Assembly (NCBI RefSeq): GCF_965363235.1 | Contig: NC_134841.1 | Span: forward strand, 32,021,440 to 32,085,439 | DNA from: Mytilus galloprovincialis | Taxonomy: Eukaryota; Mollusca; Bivalvia; Mytilida; Mytilidae | Direction: 5' to 3' | Length of the DNA stretch: 64,000 nucleotides | Shown: one piece after another, positions 1 to 11,500 of the stretch | Numbering within the stretch: position 1 is the first letter of the stretch | Layout of the letters: every line of letters starts with the position of its first letter | The notes under the pieces: model-generated | The model's database searches: none | Seen by the model: only the letters and a program-made list of their open reading frames with translations | What the model was told of the DNA's origin: nothing | Made by a program: the position numbers and the translations under genes

Positions 1-700
1 CAGGATAACCAGTGTACATAGATGTAATTAAGATCAATATTTTATTGTAAATACCATCCAGTTCTTTTCCTGGACTTTTACTTTTGGCCAGAGGAGTGGC
101 CTGTCTGTTTGAGATGCGCTCAAGTCAATTACACTTTACTACAGAGTTCGACTCGTAACGGGAAGAAGAATTACTATGCAGTAAACAAGTCAAACTTGGA
201 TATCATAAACCAAGTTTTACCACTAAAAACTGACCTGTTAGCAAACAGGTTATCACAGAGAAATTCTTGCTTTTTTAAAATTACGAAAATGCAAAAGTTG
301 AAAATAGCAACACTTTTTACATGTAAGTTTTGCAAATATTCAAAGTCAATGAACCATTACTAGTTTTAAAAATCACCTTATCACAAAATAATACATGAAA
401 ACTAAGCAAAAGTTTCAAAGTCAATAGACCAAAACTGAGGGGGCGGGGTAAAATAATCTCCATAGTAATGAGATGTGCCAATGCTTATACAACTGCAAAC
501 CAAATATCTTTGACTTACCACTAGTGGTTCACCATAAACCTAAGCAAACTAATACATTGTTAACAGCCGATGAAAACAGCATACCTATGTCTCGCTTTTT
601 GGCTTCATCATGCGAGACAAAAACTGATCAATATAGCCACAACCTTATATCAATTAATATCAACTGCTAATGACTAAATATCTATCACGTAAATTAACCT
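1..700. other. No gene recognised; AT-rich sequence
   Basis: I see no coding potential beyond short chance frames and no repeat boundary that I can place. This may be far-downstream flank of the zinc-finger gene. Confidence 0.5.
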
Positions 701-705
701 CTGTA

Positions 706-757
706 CGGCATTTGGTCGCTGGTGGAGAATTGTCTCATTGGCAATCATACCACATTT
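706..757 (-). repeat. Fragment of mussel repeat B (5' end)
   Basis: The reverse complement contains the start of repeat B (GTGGTATGATTGCCAATGAG), a sequence also present at 10035, 35598 and 44655. Only the first ~50 bases are present, so this is a truncated copy. Mussel origin is from memory of the family; the match between copies in this window is directly visible. Confidence 0.6.
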
Positions 758-821
758 TTTTTTATTTCTTTATGTAGGTTCTAATATCAAAGTCCAATTT
801 CATTGTTTTTTGATAGAATTA

Positions 822-1027
822 CTGTTAATTCAGAAATTATTGCGTGCATTTATTATTGCGATTTTGTCATTTTAGACTTCAATGCGATTTTAATTTTTAC
901 GATTTTTAGAAAAATCCTGTTTAATTCATATAAAATATTTCTAAATGCAAGTTTAAATTATTGAGTTTACAACTCTGTCGCATTTTTCGCATTAATAAAA
1001 ACCTCGCAATAATTTCTGAATTTACAG
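822..1027. mobile_element. TA-flanked MITE, copy A (Tc1/mariner-like)
   Basis: A 206-bp element with terminal inverted repeats of the form CTGTAAATTCAGAAATTATT at each end. The interior is A+T-rich with no coding capacity. Four other copies lie at about 1150, 21179, 24174 and 37982. The best-preserved copy (24174) is flanked by TA on both sides, which points to a Tc1/mariner-type transposase acting in trans. In this copy the right-hand TA has decayed. Confidence 0.75.
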
Positions 1028-1149
1028 TTTTCTTTCAAGTCTGATGGAATTGACAAACATATAATATATATCTGGTGTGAACTAATTTTTTTATTCATGC
1101 CTTAATGCAACTGCACAAAAATTACCAATAATGTTCATGCCATTTAAAA

Positions 1150-1347
1150 GTATTTAACAATGGCGCGCATTTATTATTTCAATTTTGTCATTTTAGACTA
1201 AAGAGCGATTTAAATTTTTGCTATATTGAGAAAAATCCTGTTTAATTCTAAAACAATTTCAAAATGCGAGTTGAAATTATTGCAAATATAACCCTGTCGC
1301 ATTTTACGCAATAATAAAAACATGGCAATAATTTCTGAATTTACAGT
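1150..1347. mobile_element. TA-flanked MITE, copy B, left end decayed
   Basis: This second copy of the family at 822 sits about 120 bp downstream of copy A in the same orientation. The interior and right terminus (AATAATTTCTGAATTTACAG, followed by TA) are clear. The left inverted repeat has diverged, so the left boundary is approximate. Confidence 0.65.
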
Positions 1348-2391
1348 AAGTTGAAATTAAACTAACAACGCCATGGCTTAACAAGAAAAAGACCAACAGA
1401 AAAATAAAAGAATACAGAACACAACATAGAAATTGAATGTTGAATGTTTGAACTTTCTTTTTTGAAACAGACTTTTTCCACAAAAACGTTACATAGAACA
1501 AGAATTATCAAACTAAGGTCAACGTCAGATGAACCTGCCAGACAATACGTGTATGCCTTATAATCCTATACACCAAATATTGGATAAGCATTCCTATGTT
1601 TTGCATTCTGCAACAATCTTCACCACAGGTAACAAAAATCCAACTCTCTTTTGCAAATGTAATGTATATGATAGTACATTTGTAATTTGGAAGAAACAAA
1701 TGTGAAATAAATTATGAAAAAACATTTTGTAATATGTGTAATATATGGAATAAAATGTTTAGGGACAATGTAAAAATGATGTACATACAAATTCATAAAA
1801 CAAACAATAAACAAATAACTTTCAACATAATATAACACATCTATTTCTAATACTTCTTACAATAAGGTACATACATCATGTTGACATAAATTGAGCAAAT
1901 AAAATATATCATCCCATAGTAGCATGTAAGTATTATTCAAATCTTAGAAATACAATTGATTGGCAGATTTTTTTGCTGACATCTGTATATTTAGATCTAG
2001 ATATATAACTCATTTGTAACTTTGTTGATCTATAGCAAAATTTTATTTACAATATGCAGATAAATTCATAATAAAATAAGTAGACATTGACTTAATAGAA
2101 GAGATAATTCTACAGAACAGTTATATACAGTATACTTAACTACTTTAAACTGAATTTCATAGGAGTAAATGAACAAGTATAATGGCCCATTTTTGTCTTT
2201 TTATTAACTAAAAATATTATGTAAAAAAATTCCAATTTTTTTTTGGAACCCCAAATTCAAATGTTGAAAGAAGTTTTCTATAGGCTGATAAGCAGAGTTT
2301 GGCAAAACCACAAAATTAAATATCCAATAAAAATGGAACCCACCAAAACAAATGAATCCACAGTACCCTAGTAATAAGTTATTTAAGAGAT
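1348..2391. other. No gene recognised
   Basis: AT-rich sequence with no convincing frame or repeat. It may be distal 3' flank or long 3' UTR of the minus-strand zinc-finger gene. Confidence 0.4.
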
Positions 2392-2534
2392 CATAGGCGG
2401 ATCTAGGGGGCCCCCCCTTTTGTGGGAAAAATTTAGTTGATTACATAGGGAAACATTGAAGCATGACTGGAGCAGGCCCCCTCTTAGGTCAGTCAGCGGG
2501 CCCCCCCTTAGGAAAAGTTCTGGATCCGCCACTG
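2392..2534. mobile_element. Short hAT-like MITE (GTGGCGGATCC termini)
   Basis: A 143-bp segment with imperfect inverted ends: CATAGGCGGATCTAGGGGG on the left and, on the opposite strand, CAGTGGCGGATCCAGAA on the right. CAGTGGCGGATCCAGG-type ends are typical of hAT-derived short elements in many animals. I could not see the 8-bp target duplication expected of hAT, so the superfamily is tentative. Confidence 0.5.
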
Positions 2535-3105
2535 CAGATAGAATAATAACTTCACTTGACAATTTAATAAAAACATTTTATCATTTGTTGGTCCAACTAA
2601 TAATATGAACATACTACCTTAGGTCTGTACCATGTCTCAATATAGAATTCATTTTACATCTATGATGACTGCAGTTTGACTTCAAATAATCACATGAAAT
2701 GTTTTCAGAACTTTTACCGCATACTATATCATTTGTCTAACAGTTTATATAACTGCAAAAACTGCAACAGAATAGTTTAATAGTTTCCAAAAAAAAATTG
2801 CAATTTTAAATTTTATAGATTTCTTTGTATGTAGCATTTACTGAAATAGCAATTTTGAATCTATTTTTTTTGCCCATTCTTTAAAAATCACAATAATCAA
2901 TCTAAACAATTTCTGAATTTACATTATACATAGAGCATTAACAAAAAAATAATGAAGGAAAATTTGCTTCAATACAAAAATGACAAAAAAGCATTACAAA
3001 ATGTACTACCATTTGAAAGCATAACAATAAGTTAATTTTTGCTTAAACATTAAGGCAGTGGTGACAAAAAGATGACAAAAACCCCATTTTATATCAGCTG
3101 GTATA

Positions 3106-3111
3106 TTTATT
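3106..3111 (-). terminator. Candidate poly(A) signal of the zinc-finger gene
   Basis: The minus strand reads AATAAA here, about 600 bp downstream of the zinc-finger stop codon. It is a plausible end for the transcript, but AATAAA is frequent in such AT-rich DNA and no cDNA evidence is available. Confidence 0.25.
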
Positions 3112-3716
3112 TATAGCAGGTATTATAATTAAGAATTCATAGTTCAGATAAAAAACAAGCAAAACTATTGATATTGTTCAAAACAACTTACAAATAACAC
3201 ATTATTGAATTTAATCAAGTTAAGCAGACAGTTAAAACATTTCTGTGGATAAATAATTCATTGGACTAAAGGATAATAAATAAATCTCCAACTAAACATG
3301 ATAAAACTTTTTCCCAATCTTTTAAACTTATTAATTTTTAGGGTTTGAACTTAAAAATGATAAAGCAAAATGGTTTACTTTAGCTATAGGGATATAAAGT
3401 TTATCATCAAATAATAATTAAATAACAGATAAGTTAAAAGATACCGATATTTTGTCCTTCTTTAACCTTATTGCAAAAAAAAAATAAATTGTTCAACAAT
3501 AATAATTATATACAAAAACATATTTACCTATACTTCATTTCATATGAAAAAATCTAAATATAATATGTAAAAAGGAAACAAGCCGTAATATGAAATCTTA
3601 ATATAAAATAAGGGGATGCCTTGTATAGTTGTCAATGAATCAACTATACCCCTTATATCAAAGGGTGAGTATGTAGACATTTATAAGCCTATTATAAATG
3701 TTTAAATCTGATGACA

Positions 3717-6700
3717 TTAATTTTTGGAGCTACTGTCACTTAAGCTGGTATCCTCTCCACCATTGACAGTATCTTTACTTTGTGAGTTAGCTTTTGCACG
3801 TCGATTCCTGATAAAAGCCATACCATGAGTTCGTAAGTGTGATTTGACTGCAGCCTCATTTTCAAATACTTTAGAACATACTCTACACTCCAATGGATTG
3901 AGTGGTTCTAAATCCTCTTCCACATCAACTTCGTCACTTTCACTTTCACTTATAAGACCTTTTCTGATTTCACTGTCATCCATTAACGCTTCAGGTAATT
4001 CAGAAATATCATTCTCTTTACAATACTTTTCAAAATCTCTGATTTTGTGTACCATAAACAAATGTTTGTTTAAAGAAGGCATTACAGCAAAATTAAGCCC
4101 ACATTCTAAACACTGAACGGAATTCTCCAATTTATGTTCTGTTAAATGAGTTACAAAGCTTGTTCTTTCATTGCTGGTGAATGAACATTTTGCACACGTG
4201 AAGAGCGCTTCACCGTCCACCCGTAACTTTTTGAATGGACCAGAATTGTCCAGTTCACCATGCTTACGTTTGACAGATTCATTTGCTGCATCTGATTCTG
4301 AAACAGTGTCAATTAAATCAGTATCTTTTACCACAGTGTCAGAGTCTGGGGTTTTGTGTCGGGAATTTTTATGTTTCATGGATAAATGCTTTTCAAGTCT
4401 TTCTTTAGAGTAAAACATCTTCTTGATTCCCCGTTTTTTACAGACATGGCATGATAGTTGTACTTTCCTCCCTTCATGGGTCACCATTATATGTTTTCTC
4501 AACATTTCCTGTGACTGGTATGTTGAGCTACATAAATGACAGGGATAGATTCCTGTATCGCTGTGATGTTCTTTGTGGTGTTTAGCTAGATCTGTTTTGT
4601 TGAAGCAAGAAAAGCCACAGACATCACATGGGTATTCTATACAGGGAAGTACTTGTTTCTTCTTTCTTACCCTTTTCTTTTTTGTATCCTTCACATCTGT
4701 TTGTTTTTCAACCTTCTGTGGGCATACTCTTTGATGTTCATGTACAGCTGCTAAGGTAGAGAACTCCTGAAGCTGACACATATAACAGATCAAATCTCCT
4801 TTGGTCTGATGATATAACAGATGACCTTGTAAAGATTTACGAGTTGACTCTTCTTTAGAACATAATGAACATATAAATGGACCACTATCCTCCTCCACCT
4901 CAGATTGATTGGTACCTTTCTTCACCAGCCTTTTATCTTTCATTGCTTCGAAGTGTTTAATGGTTGCTGCCTTGGTTGGATCTGGGTTGATACAGTAATG
5001 TGTCTTATTTCCACCATTACCATAGAAAATAATAAGTCCACATGTGCGACATTTGTAGTTTGTCATATGTTGTTCTGATGCCTTGACAGAATGCATCAAC
5101 AGCTCATGCTTCAGGATTTCAGAAAGATGTTCGAAATATTTTCCACAATCTTGACATTTACAAGTGTACATCTTATTGGCGCTACTATTTGGCTTGTCAA
5201 CTATGCTACCATGTTTGTTTCTTGTGTGTACTTTTATTTCTGTGCGTGTTTTGAACCATTCCTTGCAAAATCTACAACGGTACTCCACAATACTTTTGAT
5301 TTTTGCCTCGTTCACATGTTTTGTTATGTGTATATCCAACACAGATTTATCATCCATCACTGAATCACACAAATGACATCGATAAATCACCTTGTAGCTT
5401 CTTTTGGTGCCTAAATTTTCATGAGTTGCCAAATGTTTCTGAAATGATTGTGGTAGTTTGAAAGCCATTGGACAATGCTGACATTTGTAATACTGTTCTA
5501 ACTTTTCTGATAGATGTAACTGATAATCCTGGAGAGAAGTACATATTACATCATTCTCACATTTTGTACATTTGATTTTCCTCATACGACAGGTGTGGAA
5601 ACAGGTGTAATACACATGATAGGCAAAGGACTCTTTGGGATTAGACATCTTGTCGTCTACGTACAATGTTGAGAAACTTTTGCCACATTCTGGACAAATG
5701 TATGGTTCCTTGTCGTCGTGGATTCGCTTGTGTGCTCTTGCTGAACAAATAGTTGGATGTAGTTTCTTACATGTAGTGCACGAGTACTGTGTACCCATTT
5801 CCTCATTATCATAGCCAAAATGTTTATACACTTGTTTATAAATACCTCCACACTCATGGCATCTATGAAATCCTTCTTCCTTCTTGATCGTAGTACTTTT
5901 TACTGGTTTTAACGGTGACTGGTCTTTTGCAGGACAATGAACAAGTACCGTTTTTTTCAGGACTTCTTTTGGTTTGACCACTGACTGATTCACCTTTGGT
6001 CTTGTTGGTAGTGACTCTGGTTTTGTATCTATATCATCAAGCCATTTGAACAAGTAGTTCATGTTTGAACCATGGTCCAATGTTGTTATGGAAATTGAGT
6101 CAGACTTTATATGAATAGGCACAGCTTGTGACTTGTCAATATTCAAATGATTTCTCAAATGCCCTAAAAACTGACATTTGTTGAAGAAGATCTTTGTTGA
6201 TTTACATTCTTCACATCTGTAGCTTAAAGACATACTTGTTCTTGACCTATGAACTTTCAAGCTAGACTCGAATAGGAATGTATCTCCGCATTCATAGCAA
6301 ATGTTTTTGCACTTTTCTTCTGCAATAATAGATTTTAAATTATCTGGTACTGGTGGTGGTTTATAGTTAGGTATTGGGTTTTTCCTGGCTATCAGTTCTG
6401 TTATGGCACTTAACCCAACTGTGTCGATATTGATTGTACTTTTAGATAATGGCAACTGTTGTGAGGCAGATTTAGAAGTACTTGTTGATGGACCTACTTT
6501 GGTTACTGTAAACACTGAAGACGCTGGAACATTTAATGTCTTTCCGTTAGACACTACGGTTAAAGTTTGAACCTGGGTGGCTACAGGTCCTGGTTTAGAT
6601 TGAACAGGTTGTCCTTGTCTGGAATGTACAACTTGTACACTGGGTACAGGAGGTACAGGATATAACAAACTAGAAGATGACACAACAATTGTTGGTGGTG

Positions 6701-8513
6701 CCTGTGGCTGCAGCATTACCCTTGGTCCTGCCTGTATAACATTAGTAACATTACTTCTTGGCAGCATGCTGGGCTGTATCTGTAGAGGAGTGATGGACAC
6801 ATTATCATTGGGATAGGAATTACAGCTCATATCTACAGGTGGTGTAGGCTTTGGTCTTCTGTTTGAATGTGGTCTCCCTGTTGTGCTTTTTCTAGCTATA
6901 TTGTGTATTCTTGGCCTTACTAGATTATCGACTTGTCTTGACAAATGCTCAAGACTGTTTGATGTTGAAATTACTGGTGGCATTGGACTGGCCATCATAT
7001 TGGATTTATTGTTATAAGTATCAACTGGTTCCTGTTTTATTCTGATACCTGCAGGTGGATGGAATGTTCCAGATGTTGAAACTGTTGACAATGGTGTATT
7101 ACTTTTATCAGTTGGACTAGAATTTGTAGTCGATGTTTCAGAGTTTGTTGAAGCTAAAATATCTAGAATATCCCCAGATTCTTCCATTGGTCCCAAACTA
7201 AAACTGTTTTCGGTTTTAATTGCAACTGTTGGTAAACTTGTAGTTGCATCTGACTGACTTGCTGGTATTAAAGCCTGCATAAATGACCTATCCCCTTCAG
7301 TCCTAAGTGGTGAAATAATTTCTGGCTCATTGGTTTTGTTTGCAGTGTCAACTGTTACTTGGCTACTAACTGAAGAAGATGACTGAAGACCTGGTGTTGG
7401 ACTTTTGCTATGATCGGGTTCATTTTCATTGATGTGTTGATCTGGTAGTTCAGCATTAATTTCGGTGGTTTCTTTACCATCTAAACTTTCTTCCAGTGAA
7501 ATACCAGTGGTTTTATTTAAAGAAGTCTCACTATTCTGAACTTCCACTGCTTGAATTTCTTCTGACGTCTTAGGCATTTCTTTATCAATCTGAGTTTGTT
7601 CATCCACGTCTGAAATTTTCTCCTTAGAATATGCAATGTCCATTCTATGATCAGAATCTTGGATAAAAGTATCATCTTTTTCAGAATTTGATGTATTCTC
7701 ATGTGTAATTTCTGCTCTCAGCACAGAAAAAATATTATCTCTGTCTTTCTTTTGAGCTGTAATAGATTTTGAAGAATCAATTTTCCTGATAACATTTGAG
7801 ATTTTTTGTAAAAAGTTGCTACTGGAAGGTTCAGCAGTGATGTCCTGTTTAGAATGAGTTCCCTGAGAGGCTGGTTCAGAATGGGGGTCCTGTGAGTCAG
7901 GTTCCATTAGCTGATCATCATCATCATCTTGTTTTTGAGTACTTTGATCTCCTGTAACTTCATGTTCCCTGCAATCTTCATTGCTATCCCCTTGAATTTC
8001 TATAGAGAAGTCCATAACATCATCATCTGTAGTTGTCCCCCTTTCTGAGTCAGACATCTTGTACTCAGAAGATGCCGGGTTCACTGATGGTTGTAACTCA
8101 TTTGTTATTGGCTGATTCTCTAAATTTTTCTGTGTACATGAGTTATCTTCCATGGAAGGAGTTTCAAAGCTACTATTAAACTGACCTGTTTCTTGGAGTT
8201 TGTCCCAAATATTCTCATTTTGTTTTGATTTAATGTTTGGTTCTTCCTCATTTTGATTATCTGAGCTTGAAACTGTCTGATCTGAAATTTGCCTTTCCTC
8301 CACATTTGGCAGACTGACATTATTTGGACTGCAACTCGTGGAGGCATTTGGTGCATCCTCACTGCTTTGATAACTCTCTTCAGAGTCATTGATATCATTT
8401 GCTCTATCAAAATTAGTGGAATCTGCTATTTGCCTGGAATCATCCAACTTGTTATCAGTTGTTACATGTGCTTGATCATTCATAGAAAACTCATCGGCAC
8501 AATCATCTCCAAC
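3717..8513 (-). CDS. Zinc-finger gene, terminal coding exon 4
   Basis: A 4797-nt exon encoding 1598 residues plus the stop. The acceptor is ATTTTAG before GTTGGAGATGAT at 8513, and the frame is open from the acceptor, so the ATG at 8483 is internal rather than the start. Residues are counted here from that internal Met. From about 730 the fingers include CYECGDTF..., YSCTTCKKLHPT...HKRIH, YKCQHCPMAFKL...HLATH, YRCHLCDSV...HITKH, YRCRFCKEWF...HTRNKH, CQDCGKYFEHL...HELLMH, YPCDVCGFSCF...HHKEHH, YPCHLCSSTYQ...HIMVTH and, last, CRVCSKVFENEAAVKSHLRTH. Upstream are two acidic clusters and a Pro/Ser/Val-rich stretch (about residues 520-680). The tail is Ser-rich and ends SDSSSKN. Confidence 0.9.
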   Translation of the reverse strand, partial: VGDDCADEFSMNDQAHVTTDNKLDDSRQIADSTNFDRANDINDSEESYQSSEDAPNASTSCSPNNVSLPNVEERQISDQTVSSSDNQNEEEPNIKSKQNENIWDKLQETGQFNSSFETPSMEDNSCTQKNLENQPITNELQPSVNPASSEYKMSDSERGTTTDDDVMDFSIEIQGDSNEDCREHEVTGDQSTQKQDDDDDQLMEPDSQDPHSEPASQGTHSKQDITAEPSSSNFLQKISNVIRKIDSSKSITAQKKDRDNIFSVLRAEITHENTSNSEKDDTFIQDSDHRMDIAYSKEKISDVDEQTQIDKEMPKTSEEIQAVEVQNSETSLNKTTGISLEESLDGKETTEINAELPDQHINENEPDHSKSPTPGLQSSSSVSSQVTVDTANKTNEPEIISPLRTEGDRSFMQALIPASQSDATTSLPTVAIKTENSFSLGPMEESGDILDILASTNSETSTTNSSPTDKSNTPLSTVSTSGTFHPPAGIRIKQEPVDTYNNKSNMMASPMPPVISTSNSLEHLSRQVDNLVRPRIHNIARKSTTGRPHSNRRPKPTPPVDMSCNSYPNDNVSITPLQIQPSMLPRSNVTNVIQAGPRVMLQPQAPPTIVVSSSSLLYPVPPVPSVQVVHSRQGQPVQSKPGPVATQVQTLTVVSNGKTLNVPASSVFTVTKVGPSTSTSKSASQQLPLSKSTINIDTVGLSAITELIARKNPIPNYKPPPVPDNLKSIIAEEKCKNICYECGDTFLFESSLKVHRSRTSMSLSYRCEECKSTKIFFNKCQFLGHLRNHLNIDKSQAVPIHIKSDSISITTLDHGSNMNYLFKWLDDIDTKPESLPTRPKVNQSVVKPKEVLKKTVLVHCPAKDQSPLKPVKSTTIKKEEGFHRCHECGGIYKQVYKHFGYDNEEMGTQYSCTTCKKLHPTICSARAHKRIHDDKEPYICPECGKSFSTLYVDDKMSNPKESFAYHVYYTCFHTCRMRKIKCTKCENDVICTSLQDYQLHLSEKLEQYYKCQHCPMAFKLPQSFQKHLATHENLGTKRSYKVIYRCHLCDSVMDDKSVLDIHITKHVNEAKIKSIVEYRCRFCKEWFKTRTEIKVHTRNKHGSIVDKPNSSANKMYTCKCQDCGKYFEHLSEILKHELLMHSVKASEQHMTNYKCRTCGLIIFYGNGGNKTHYCINPDPTKAATIKHFEAMKDKRLVKKGTNQSEVEEDSGPFICSLCSKEESTRKSLQGHLLYHQTKGDLICYMCQLQEFSTLAAVHEHQRVCPQKVEKQTDVKDTKKKRVRKKKQVLPCIEYPCDVCGFSCFNKTDLAKHHKEHHSDTGIYPCHLCSSTYQSQEMLRKHIMVTHEGRKVQLSCHVCKKRGIKKMFYSKERLEKHLSMKHKNSRHKTPDSDTVVKDTDLIDTVSESDAANESVKRKHGELDNSGPFKKLRVDGEALFTCAKCSFTSNERTSFVTHLTEHKLENSVQCLECGLNFAVMPSLNKHLFMVHKIRDFEKYCKENDISELPEALMDDSEIRKGLISESESDEVDVEEDLEPLNPLECRVCSKVFENEAAVKSHLRTHGMAFIRNRRAKANSQSKDTVNGGEDTSLSDSSSKN

Positions 8514-11500
8514 CTAAAATAAATTAAGAACATCCATTATATATTGGTATAATTTCTCATTAGTTATTGGGTGTTTACAGTTACATATATAAACACAATT
8601 TAATTTTATTTTATTTACTATAATATTATAATTGTAAGATTTAAAATGAGGGTTTTTGTGTAATTTACCCAAGGAAATACAAGTGTTGACAGAAAAAAAC
8701 AAGAATTATATCACAGACAAAATTGCCTTTGATATTTTAATATTTTTCTCAGTTTTTCTTTAGATTATCTCCCTTTGATTAAAGTATTTATCTTCTTTTC
8801 ATTATGTATTTCAAACATCTAATTTCTGTATTGCTGTTATGTGATACATTCTACAAATAAAATATCAACCCTTAATTGTTTATAAAAGATGACTTTTTAA
8901 AAACTATTTCTTACAAGCAGTTATGAAATTAAAAATCATTGAACATACTGAAAGACAAAAAAAAAAGTAAAAAATTAAAACCATAACTTCTAAAAGAAAA
9001 GAGTAAATTCCTCAACACTCTTCCTTTTGTACCAAGTTAAAAAAAAAAAGAGACTATGTTAATTACATGTAGCACACCAAAATAAAAAATTTAAAAAATC
9101 ACAATGCTTGAAATTTCAATATTTTTTCAAATTTTGCTTTGATTATTGTGTGATGATTTTTCATATCAAGCTTCTCATTTACAAGTGATGGTTTTTTTTC
9201 AGTCAAAAAAAAAAGGGAATGTATGAGGTCATAAGCCTTTGTCTTGACAGTATCAGTAAGACAGAGATATACAGAATATTAATAATCATTCAAACTTTGG
9301 ATGTTTCTCTGCTTCATTTGATGACATTTGAAAAACCATCAATAATAGTATTAAAATTAATATAAACTAGAGGCTCTCAAGAGCCTGTATCGCTCACCTG
9401 ATTCTACTTGGGTTTTTGAAATCATATAAAAAAATATAAAATTTGGCTAAAAGTGACAACACAACCTCATTCATAAGGAAAGGAACATGTTTAATTTCAT
9501 TCAAAAGTCCCCCACTGGCGGCCATCTTGGATGACGGATCGGCTACAAAGTAACAACACTTGGTCAGCACCTCATAAGGAACATTCATGCCATGTTTGGT
9601 TTTATTCCATTCAGTGGTTCTCTAAAAGAAGTCATTTGTATGCATTTCCCATAGGGTCCTATGTTAAACTAAGTCCCCTGCTGGCGGCCATCTTGGATGA
9701 TGGATCGGCAACAAAGTAACAACACTTGGTCAGCACCTCATAAGGAACATTTATGCTATGACCTATGTTTGGTTTCATTCCATTCAGTGGTTCTCTAAAA
9801 GAAGTCATTTGTATGCATTTCCCATAGCGTCCTATGTTAAACTAAGTCCCCCGCTGGCGGCCATCTTGGATGATGGATCGGCTACAAAGTAACAACACTT
9901 GGTCAGCACCTCATAAGGAACATTCATGCCATGTTTGGTTCCATTCCATTCAGTGGTTCTCTAGAAGAAGTTCAAAATGTAAATTGTTAACGACGACGAC
10001 GACGGACGACGGACGCCAAGTGGCCAGGTGAGCTAAAAAGAAGATGTGGAATGATTGCCAATGAGACAACTATGCACAAAAGACCAAAATGACACAGACA
10101 TTAACAACTATAGGTCACCATACGGCCTTCAACAATGAGCAAAGCCCATACCGCATAGTCAGCTATAATAGGCCCCGATAAGACACTGTAAAACAATTCA
10201 AACGAGAAAACTAACGGCCTTATTTATGTAAAAAAATGAACATGTCAATATTACAGTCACTGTGATTGTTTTTTTTTTTAATTAGGTAACTGTTCTTTAG
10301 AGGGAAGTGTAGAAAAAAACCTGCAAATAATCTTGCAATAATTTATTTGATGTCGGACAATACCTGATTATCTTCCTGTACATGACAATTATCTCCCTTT
10401 GCAACTTCCATTGATGAGGATTCTTCACTTGAACTAAATAGGTTTATCTGAAAGAAATAAGTAATCATTAAAGGTCTTATTCATATCAGAATTTTAGGTT
10501 GATAAATAAAGTTCTTGTTTTAAATTTCACGTAATCAGTAAAGGTAAAACAAAATGAGTATCTGATATTTATAATGATATGGATATTATTGAACCAATGC
10601 ATGCATACATGTACATGTTTAACTAACAAAAAAACTAAAAAGGCTGAACAAAATCAATATCTCTTTCTTAGCAATAGTCTAACCGATATTTCATTACAAA
10701 ATTATTTTTTTATTAATTCTTTTTTGCCCAACAAGTTACTAAAATGTTAGATTTCCAAGAACATGTTGAATATGTTTAGAAAATTCAAAAGTGCCAATGC
10801 CAAACACTAAACTTTGTATGCAGAACATGAATACAATTGGATTGCTGTTTGAAAGTCTGCAGAAACAACAACACGTAGGTGAAAGTTGAGGTTCACTCAT
10901 AAAATGGGTAAACTGAGTTATTGTTGGCATGTCAAGTAATTTATCTGATTCAATAATCAAAGTGCTTCAGGGTTAAGATTGCTTTAATTCATCAGTGGAA
11001 TTAAAATTAAATATTGCAATGTATAAATTATTGGTAGTAGTTGATTCAGTTAACAATCTGGTCAAAGGAAGATAACTCTAATTTTTCAAAGATGACTTGA
11101 ACAATGACATCATTAATATTTTTAAAACTAAGAACAGATATTAGATTCCTGCACCTTGCAAAAGTTATGAAATTTTCTTGACAAGTATAACACCATTTTG
11201 TAACTTGAATATACATGTATGAGCATATACATGTATTTCATTGATAAATTTCTCTAATGTTCATGAATTATAGGATGTATTTAGGACATGTGGATTTTTG
11301 ACCATTATTTATTCCTTGGGGCCCTATGTTCTTCATAGGAGTCTAAGAGTTCTATTTATGGTAAGAATTTGTTTTCATTGCAAGGGTAAGGTACTGCTAC
11401 AGGTAAGTTTATCAGGAAAAGGGGCTATATAGGGAATTGATCTCTTGGAGTAAATAATCTTGAGATAAATGATAGGTTTATTTGGCAGTAAATAATGTAC

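Larger units (their letters stand above)
8514..10363 (-). other. Intron 3 of the zinc-finger gene
   Basis: Bounded by the donor CAG|GTATTG (10363) and the acceptor TTTTAG (8514). It contains a Pearl/Helentron-like element (9367-10034) followed directly by a fragment of mussel repeat B (10035-10245). The rest is plain AT-rich intron. Confidence 0.85.

Noticed and set aside
3844-8522. Several 60-106-codon frames on the plus strand across the zinc-finger exon
   Set aside because: They lie antisense to a long, domain-bearing exon and show no independent domain or splice context.
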